Of a stretch of DNA of 47,201 nucleotides, positions 42,228 to 47,201 are shown in pieces. Where the stretch lies: NCBI GenBank assembly GCA_031552185.1, contig JAVBMU010000072.1:1-47201 (forward strand), given 5' to 3'. A program made the position numbers and the translations under genes. The stretch is from JAVBMU01 sp031552185 (GTDB lineage Bacteria; Actinomycetota; Actinomycetes; Actinomycetales; Cellulomonadaceae). The notes below the pieces were generated by a model. That model saw only the letters and a list, made by a program, of their open reading frames with translations, was not told the DNA's origin and ran no database searches. Position 1 is the stretch's first letter. Each line of letters starts with the position of its first letter.

Positions 42228-42306
42228 CGAGGTAGATCCGTCCGGTCGTCGTCATCCCGGCCGGGCGACCGTGCGGATCTTCCTCGACCCGCACGGATCT
42301 ACCTCG
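42228..42306. repeat. Family A intergenic array, locus 3 (15-bp hairpin at operon end)
   Basis: CCGAGGTAGATCCGT (42227-42241) pairs perfectly with ACGGATCTACCTCGG (42293-42307). A degenerate inverted copy, GGATCTTCCTCG, ends at 42286, exactly 20 bp before the end of the intact GGATCTACCTCG. The element follows the asparaginase stop by a few bases and ends 20 bases before the next start codon. This is the simplest family A locus and fits a terminator-like role, though there is no T-tract. Confidence 0.8.
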
Positions 42307-42326
42307 GCGGGCCTTAGGGTCGGAAT

Positions 42327-42704
42327 ATGAGCGAACCGGCCCCGAGCGCCCGGGTGGACGCGTGGCTGTGGTCCGTGCGGCTGTTCAAGAGCCGGTCCCA
42401 GGCCACCGCCGCGGTCAAGGCCGGGCATGTGCGCGTCAACGGCGAGCGGGCCAAGCCGGCGACGAACGTCAAGGTGGGCGACCGGATCATCGTGCGGTCC
42501 GGCCCTGCCGACCGGATCGTCGTCGTGCAGCGAGTGCTGTCGAAGCGGGTCGGGGCGCCCCAGGCCGCGGAGGCGATGATCGACCAGAGCCCACCGCCGC
42601 CGCCGCGCGAGGCGCTGATTCCGTTGGGCTTGCGCGACCGCGGGACAGGCCGGCCGACCAAGCGCGACCGCCGCGAGATCGACCGCCTGCGCGGCCGGGG
42701 CTGA
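42327..42704 (+). CDS. S4-domain RNA-binding protein (HslR/Hsp15-like)
   Basis: Small RNA-binding protein. Hsp15 relatives bind stalled 50S subunits with attached nascent chain, and RqcP relatives work in ribosome quality control. The 125-aa product has the S4 motif RVDAWLWSVRLFKSRSQA, then AAVKAGHVRVNGERAKPATN and VKVGDRI. The basic C-terminal tail GRPTKRDRREIDRLRGRG is usual for this family. ATG at 42327 is 20 bases after the family A hairpin, so the gene is probably transcribed separately from the ureide operon. Confidence 0.88.
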   Translation: MSEPAPSARVDAWLWSVRLFKSRSQATAAVKAGHVRVNGERAKPATNVKVGDRIIVRSGPADRIVVVQRVLSKRVGAPQAAEAMIDQSPPPPPREALIPLGLRDRGTGRPTKRDRREIDRLRGRG

Positions 42705-42733
42705 CGGGCGGCGGCCGCCGCCCGCCGCCGCTC

Positions 42734-43330
42734 TCAGGCCGCGGGCGGCTCGCCCTCCTCGCGGAGGCGAGGCTCGGTCCGCAGCGCGGGCCGCACCCCG
42801 GACTTGTCCGCATAGAACGCGCGGATGACGTCCATGTCGGCGGCGACGTCGCCGGTCAACTTGATGGTCGGGCCCAAACCCGTCGTCATCGTCGGCCGGT
42901 CCACGTAGGCGAGCGTCACCGGTAGACCCGTGCTGCGGGCGATCCGATAAAAGCCGGACTTCCAGTACTGACCCGCCCCCCGCGTCCCCTCGGGCGTGAT
43001 GACCAGCGAAATCGTGCCCTCGCGGCGCAGTCGCTCGACGACGGCTTCGACGAGTCCGGCCGGGTTTGCTCGGTCGACGGGGATCCCGCCCAGGGCCCGC
43101 ATGATCGGCCCGGCGGGGCCGCGGAAGAGCGAGGCCTTGCCGAGCCAGCAGATCCGCAGGCCACTGCTCCACGACACGGCGAGCATGAGGACGAAGTCCC
43201 AGTTCGAGGTGTGCGGCGCAGCCACGAGGATGCTCGGCCCGGCCGGCAGGACTTCGTTGCGCAGGGACCAGCGGGACACCCGCCAGTACGCAGCGGCGGT
43301 GGCCCGCCCGAGGCGCGGGGCGGTGCTCAT
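42734..43330 (-). CDS. PlsC-like 1-acylglycerol-3-phosphate acyltransferase family protein
   Basis: Predicted membrane-associated acyltransferase of glycerolipid synthesis; the exact acceptor is uncertain. The 198-aa product has the acyltransferase motifs in the usual order: APHTSNWDFVLML (the HxxxxD motif, in the variant form HTSNWD), LGKASLFRGPAGPIMRALGG with VDRAN, then ISLVITPEGTRG. It is shorter than full-length PlsC and lacks clear transmembrane segments. This fits the short subfamily that has the HTSNWD variant. ATG at 43330 begins MSTAPRLGRATAAAYWRVSR. It diverges from the FGGY kinase gene. Confidence 0.82.
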   Translation of the reverse strand: MSTAPRLGRATAAAYWRVSRWSLRNEVLPAGPSILVAAPHTSNWDFVLMLAVSWSSGLRICWLGKASLFRGPAGPIMRALGGIPVDRANPAGLVEAVVERLRREGTISLVITPEGTRGAGQYWKSGFYRIARSTGLPVTLAYVDRPTMTTGLGPTIKLTGDVAADMDVIRAFYADKSGVRPALRTEPRLREEGEPPAA

Positions 43331-43452
43331 GCGCTCACCGTACCGGAGCCGCCGCGGGTCCCCGGCGTGCGGTTCGTTTGCTCGGGCGGCCCGCCGCTGC
43401 AGCAACAGCCGCCGCGGCCAACTGCTTGGCGCGGCCGGACATGTCCGGGACC

Positions 43453-45111
43453 ATGGTGAACGTGTCCCGGTCCGGATTGCCTGTCGCGCTCGGTATCGAC
43501 GTCGGCACGACGAACATAAAGGCTGTCGCCGTCGAGTTCGGCCCCGGCGATCCCCGGGTACTCGGCCGGGCCGGCCGTCCGACGCCGGGCGCCGTCGACG
43601 AATTGGTCGCCGCGGCGCTCGCGGCGGTCCAGGCGTGCCTGGCCGGACCGACGGTCGCGCCGGCGCGGTCGCGGATCCGGGCCGTCGGCGTCGCCTCGAT
43701 GGCGGAGACCGGCGTGCCCCTCGACGCGGCTGATCGGCCGCTGACGGACCTGGTCGGCTGGGCCGACACGCGGGCGGCGAGCCTCCTGGATCCGCTGGCG
43801 GACGCCGTCGGCGCGACGCTCGGCGCCCCGCCGGCCGCGGACACCCGGGCCGGCGCCCCGCGATCCGGCGCCCCGCGATCCGCCGGGCCGCGATCCGGCG
43901 CCCCACCGCCGGACCCGATTCCGCCGGCCGCCGGCCTCGACGCGAGTGCCGCCGCCTTTGTGGCAACCGGGGTGCGGCTCGGTCCCAAGCCCCCGCTGGC
44001 GAAGTGGTTCTGGTTCGCCCGCAATGAGCGGGCGCTCTGGTCGCGGGTGCGGCGCTGGGCCGGCGCGGGCGACGTCGTCGTCCACGCCCTGACCGGGCGG
44101 TACGTGACCGATCACACCTTGGCCGGCCGGACCGGTGCCCTCCGGCTGGGGGCCGAAGCCTTCGATCCGGGCCTGGCCGCGGTCGGCGGACTGGACCCCG
44201 ATCGGCTGCCGACGATCGCCCGCCCCGGCGAGCCCGCCGGCCGGGTCCGGCCGGGTGCCTTCGTCGACGCCGGGATCCCGCCCGGCGTGCCGGTCTTCGC
44301 GGCCGGTCACGACCACGCCGTCGGCGCGTACGCCGCCGGCGTCCGCGCCCTGGGCGACGTCGCCGACTCGCTCGGCACCTCGGAGTCGGTCTACGCGGTG
44401 GTCGACGACGTCCCGCCCGCCGCCCGGCCGGGCGTCGCCGCTCAGGGCATGTCCGTCGTCACCACGGTCGACGGGGACCGGATGGCCGTCGTCGGTGGGT
44501 CGCCTGCCGCGGGGCGCCTGATCGCCTGGTGGTGCGACGTCGTCGCCCGGGATCGGACGCCCGCCACCGTTTTCGACGACGCGAATCCGGCGGCGCCGCC
44601 TGGGGCGTTGGTGCTGCCGTACCTGCTCGGCCGGCAGGCGCCCGGCCCGGATCCGGACGCCCGGCTGGCGGTGGTCGGGCTCGGCGCGGACGACGGACCG
44701 GGCGTGTTGGCGGAGGCTTTGCGCCGGGGGCTCGTGCTGCACGCGCGGTGGCTGATCGAGGCGGCGCTCGGCGTCGGCCGGCTGCCGGCCGGCCGGCCCG
44801 GCAAGGCCGGCGCGGCCGGCGCGCCCCTCGCCGCGGCGCACGCGGGCCCGGCGACCGGTCCGCTCATCACCCTGCTGGGTCGGCCGACCGGCAACCTGGC
44901 CTGGATGCGTCGCAAGGCCGAGTTGACGCCGGGGACCGCCGTGCGGGTCGCCGAGCCCGACGCCGTCGGGGCGGGCGCCGCCCTCGTCGCGGCGGAGCGG
45001 GCCGGGCTTGCCGTGGGGCGGCTTGACGTGCAGCCGATCGCCGTCGAACCCGATCTCCGGGCAGTGGAACTGTACGAGGCGTTTCGCGCCGCGGTGCGCC
45101 GCGCGCACTGA
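43453..45111 (+). CDS. FGGY-family carbohydrate kinase
   Basis: Predicted ATP-dependent sugar or polyol kinase; the substrate cannot be assigned. The 552-aa product has the N-terminal ATPase motif LGIDVGTTNIKAVAVEF, PLTDLVGWADTRA and the central PVFAAGHDHAVGAYAAGV with DSLGTSESVYAV. The C-terminal domain reads ITLLGRPTGNLAWMRRKAEL and VGAGAALVAAERAGL. A tandem GAPRS/PRSGAPP low-complexity insert at about residues 133-158 interrupts the first domain. ATG at 43441 and 43453 are both in frame and neither has a strong ribosome binding site. It may act on an unrelated sugar; nothing ties it to the ureide operon. Confidence 0.82.
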   Translation: MVNVSRSGLPVALGIDVGTTNIKAVAVEFGPGDPRVLGRAGRPTPGAVDELVAAALAAVQACLAGPTVAPARSRIRAVGVASMAETGVPLDAADRPLTDLVGWADTRAASLLDPLADAVGATLGAPPAADTRAGAPRSGAPRSAGPRSGAPPPDPIPPAAGLDASAAAFVATGVRLGPKPPLAKWFWFARNERALWSRVRRWAGAGDVVVHALTGRYVTDHTLAGRTGALRLGAEAFDPGLAAVGGLDPDRLPTIARPGEPAGRVRPGAFVDAGIPPGVPVFAAGHDHAVGAYAAGVRALGDVADSLGTSESVYAVVDDVPPAARPGVAAQGMSVVTTVDGDRMAVVGGSPAAGRLIAWWCDVVARDRTPATVFDDANPAAPPGALVLPYLLGRQAPGPDPDARLAVVGLGADDGPGVLAEALRRGLVLHARWLIEAALGVGRLPAGRPGKAGAAGAPLAAAHAGPATGPLITLLGRPTGNLAWMRRKAELTPGTAVRVAEPDAVGAGAALVAAERAGLAVGRLDVQPIAVEPDLRAVELYEAFRAAVRRAH

Positions 45112-45303
45112 ACGGGCGGGCACCGGAGCCGCGGGTCCGCGCCGGCCCGCAGGCGCCCGGCGGGGCCGGGCGTGCCGGGCGCGGCGGGTGGGAGCCGGCC
45201 TCCCGCCGATGCCGTTGGCGGCACGCAGGTATCAAACCGGCCGCTACCACCTCCTATGGTCATAAGCCTCATCCCAGGACGAGACCAAACGGAAGGAGCG
45301 GCC

Positions 45304-45402
45304 ATGGCTCGGGTGGAGACGGAGCAGTCGCGGGCGCCATCGTGCCGGTCCGGGGGAAAGCCCGACGGTGCCCGCGACGGCGAAACGGGCGCCGGGCGAT
45401 GA
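45304..45402 (+). CDS. Short leader ORF upstream of the toxin gene (32 aa)
   Basis: A 32-codon frame with a strong ribosome binding site, GGAAGGAG, five bases before its ATG. Its stop overlaps the next start (ATGA at 45399-45402), so translation of the toxin gene is probably coupled to it. The peptide is polar and resembles nothing I know. It may be a real small protein or only a device that brings ribosomes to the next gene, which has no good ribosome binding site of its own. Before it, 45112-45303 shows nothing clear. Confidence 0.45.
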   Translation: MARVETEQSRAPSCRSGGKPDGARDGETGAGR

Positions 45403-46690
45403 CGTTCTTCCCGGGCAATGCCAAGAAAGTCCGAGCCAATGCAGCGGCGTTGCGGGCCGAAGCGAGGATATTCGCCGCCGCGGCCGAACGAGTCTCCGAC
45501 ATCAACCTCAATGCTTGGGACTCGCCGGCGGGCCGGGCCGCGAGAGCTGCCCGCGACGGCCGGGCCGACGACCTGCGCGGCGCTTCGGCCGCCTACCAGC
45601 AGTGCGCCGATGCGCTCGATTCCTGGGGAATTTGGCTTGCGATGCTGGAGCAGCGCATCGACGACGCGCACACCAAGCTGAGCGCCGTCGTCCGAATCGG
45701 GGCAGCAGCCCTGCCGCGCATCCCAGCGGCCTATGAGACATTCCAGTCGGAACGCGCGGTCGTGATCGAGGACTATGCCCGCTATGCAAGGGCCGCCGAG
45801 GAGGAGATTCTGGCCGCGGCGAATATGGCGGCGGAGCACGGCGGCGGCGGTCCCTTTCAGATGAGCGCGGTGATCGACGACTTCGGCGACGCCGAACGCA
45901 TGGATCGGAAGGCTCGCCTCGACGGTCAGGTCGACCTCTCCGACGCCGGGCTGGATCCGTTACTCATTGACCAGGGCGATGCATCTGACTGTTGGTTCCT
46001 CGCCGCATTAATGTCGCTGGCGGCCGGGCCGGGCGGCACCGATTCATTCGCGACCACATGCAGTGGGACGACGACCGGAAGGGGTACTGGGTCACCCTCT
46101 ACGACGGCGGCGAACCGAGGATGTACCTCGTCGACAGCGTGTATGGTGACGGCGCGGGTCAGGGCGAACTCCGGCCGAACTGGGCCTCGGTTTACGAGGC
46201 TGCTCTTGTCCAGCACATGGGGTCGCCCGGCGCGATCGACGGCGATTACCCGAGCAAGGCGTTCAGAATGCTTACGGGCAACAGCGCGCAAGAGGAAAGG
46301 GCAGATATCGACGAGATTCGGGAAGCACTGGCCGCCGGGAAACCGGTGTGCGTCGGTTCGCAGAATCCATGGGCACCCGGGCCTTTCACCATCGGTACCA
46401 GGGCGCCAACGGTGACCGCTCCGGTCGAGAATCCGCCGGGGCAATGGACCACGATCGAGTTCGACATTGCCGACAGCCACGCCTATTCGGTGCTGCAGGT
46501 GGATGAGGACTCCAACGTCTACCTCGCCAATCCCTGGGGTCCGCAGAACGCGGCCGACGGTGGCGGGGTCATCAAATTGACCCCGGACCAATTCCAGGAT
46601 GCTTTTCCGGATCAGAGTATCGGCGGCAACATTCCGCGGGGAGTCACGATGGAGGAGTGGCGTGCATTCACCAATCGAAGCGACGGCTGA
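45399..46690 (+). pseudogene. WXG100-like / calpain-like (C2) protease toxin gene, split by a -1 frameshift
   Basis: The first part (from ATG 45399, MTFFPGNAKKVRANAAALRA) is a helical, WXG100-like N-terminal domain of about 130 residues, suggesting type VII secretion. It then has QGDASDCWFLAALMSLAAG with the calpain catalytic Cys at residue 198. Just after this, between about 46013 and 46045, the match moves to the -1 frame: HRFIRDHMQWDDDRKGYWVT, then DSHAYSVLQV with the catalytic His and LANPWG with the catalytic Asn, ending at 46690. Either frame alone lacks part of the triad. A one-base deletion explains it. I see no canonical slippery heptamer, so programmed frameshifting is less likely, but a sequencing error is possible. 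As a whole protein it would be about 430 aa. Confidence 0.75.
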
Positions 46691-47201
46691 CGCGGGACGT
46701 CGGGTGCCGCGGTGGATCGGCCTTGCCGTGGTGGGACTCGGGCTCTACCTTCTGCTCGCGGTCGCCGACGCGGTGGAATACAACGCACAGTGGTGGCATG
46801 CGGCGGCGGTGCTCTTGATTCCCGCAGCAATCCTCGGGTATGCGGTGGCGCGGGCTCGAGCCGACCGGGGGCTGCCGGCATTCTGGCCCGTGCTCGGGGT
46901 CGGCCTCGTGACCAGCACGCTCGCGATGCTCGTCTGCGCTTACGGCATCGCGAGCCGTAGGTCGAATCTTCCCCGTGACTACAACACGCGGCTGGGGTGG
47001 GGCACCGGTCGGTTCTGGTCCGAATTTGACCCTGAACTTCGATTTGCCCTCCTCAGCGTTGCGTTGTGGTGGCTTGCCGTCGTGGTCGGGGCGCGCGCGG
47101 GGCGCCTGGGCCGGCGGTGGATCGGAGTGCTTCCGCTTGCGTTGGGGTTGGGCGCGGACGCGCTCCTGTCCTTTGTTGTCGCCGGGGCCGCGGAGGGCGA
47201 A
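46662..47201 (+). CDS. Multi-pass membrane protein, partial (runs off the right edge)
   Basis: GTG at 46662 has GGAGGAG four bases upstream and overlaps the last 29 bases of the toxin gene, so the two are coupled. The visible 180 residues hold about five hydrophobic segments: IGLAVVGLGLYLLLAVA, AAAVLLIPAAILGYAVA, VLGVGLVTSTLAMLVCAYGI, FALLSVALWWLAVVVGA and a last one running to the edge. I do not recognise a family. Position right after a toxin gene suggests an immunity or export partner, but this is inference. The 3' end is missing. Confidence 0.6.
   Translation, partial: MHSPIEATADAGRRVPRWIGLAVVGLGLYLLLAVADAVEYNAQWWHAAAVLLIPAAILGYAVARARADRGLPAFWPVLGVGLVTSTLAMLVCAYGIASRRSNLPRDYNTRLGWGTGRFWSEFDPELRFALLSVALWWLAVVVGARAGRLGRRWIGVLPLALGLGADALLSFVVAGAAEGE

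Noticed and set aside
42960..42975. A CAGTACTGAC sequence resembling the family B core inside the acyltransferase gene
   Set aside because: Single copy, without the CGAG end or 20-bp phasing, and explained by coding for conserved residues of the enzyme.
46013..46045. Programmed -1 ribosomal frameshift in the toxin gene
   Set aside because: No X-XXY-YYZ slippery heptamer is visible in the needed frame. A one-base deletion or sequencing error is simpler, though not proven.

Overview
This window is high-GC DNA with the codon use and gene density of an actinomycete (Actinomycetota). Supporting signs are an HspR-type HAIR operator in front of clpB, an LppM-like lipoprotein, DUF4190 membrane proteins, a LAxTG sortase-type anchor and a WXG100-like/calpain-like toxin. 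I cannot name the genus. I saw no rRNA, tRNA, IS element or CRISPR array.

Layout. 1-1.44 kb: a short-repeat array, then a minus-strand alpha/beta hydrolase. 1.8-16.3 kb: one giant secreted surface protein (4,824 aa) with a signal peptide, a vWA domain, about 34 tandem SpaA/CnaB-like domains, three DUF11-like domains and an LAVTG anchor. 16.35-22.4 kb: a 3-hydroxyisobutyryl-CoA hydrolase-like gene, an LppM-like lipoprotein and clpB. 22.9-29.1 kb, all minus strand: three DUF4190 proteins, pgi and a two-domain GNAT acetyltransferase. 29.5-42.2 kb: a ureide-catabolism island with an NCS1 permease, an IclR regulator and a ten-gene plus-strand run (allB, an ATCase-like transcarbamoylase, carbamate kinase, DUF3830, glxR, gcl, hyi, glycerate kinase, asparaginase). 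42.3-45.1 kb: an S4 RNA-binding protein, a PlsC-like acyltransferase and an FGGY kinase. 45.3-47.2 kb: a small ORF, a frameshifted calpain-like toxin gene and a membrane-protein gene cut by the right edge.

How the genes work together. The permease probably imports allantoin and AllB opens it to allantoate. The transcarbamoylase keeps the carbamoyl-phosphate residues but lacks the aspartate-binding motif of ATCase, and it sits next to carbamate kinase. The simplest reading is a phosphorolytic, ATP-yielding release of the carbamoyl group. The carbon would leave as glyoxylate and be taken by Gcl, Hyi/GlxR and glycerate kinase to 2-phosphoglycerate. No allantoicase, ureidoglycolate lyase or allantoate amidohydrolase is visible. 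Two similar GGAA-N6-TTCC sites, at the permease and allB promoters, suggest one IclR regulon.

The second unusual layer is non-coding. Intergenic gaps carry arrays of short motifs repeated at exactly 20 bp, first in direct and then in inverted orientation. One motif family is at three loci and another at two, with related 21-bp and 30-bp arrays elsewhere. They are not coding and I do not recognise them as a described element.
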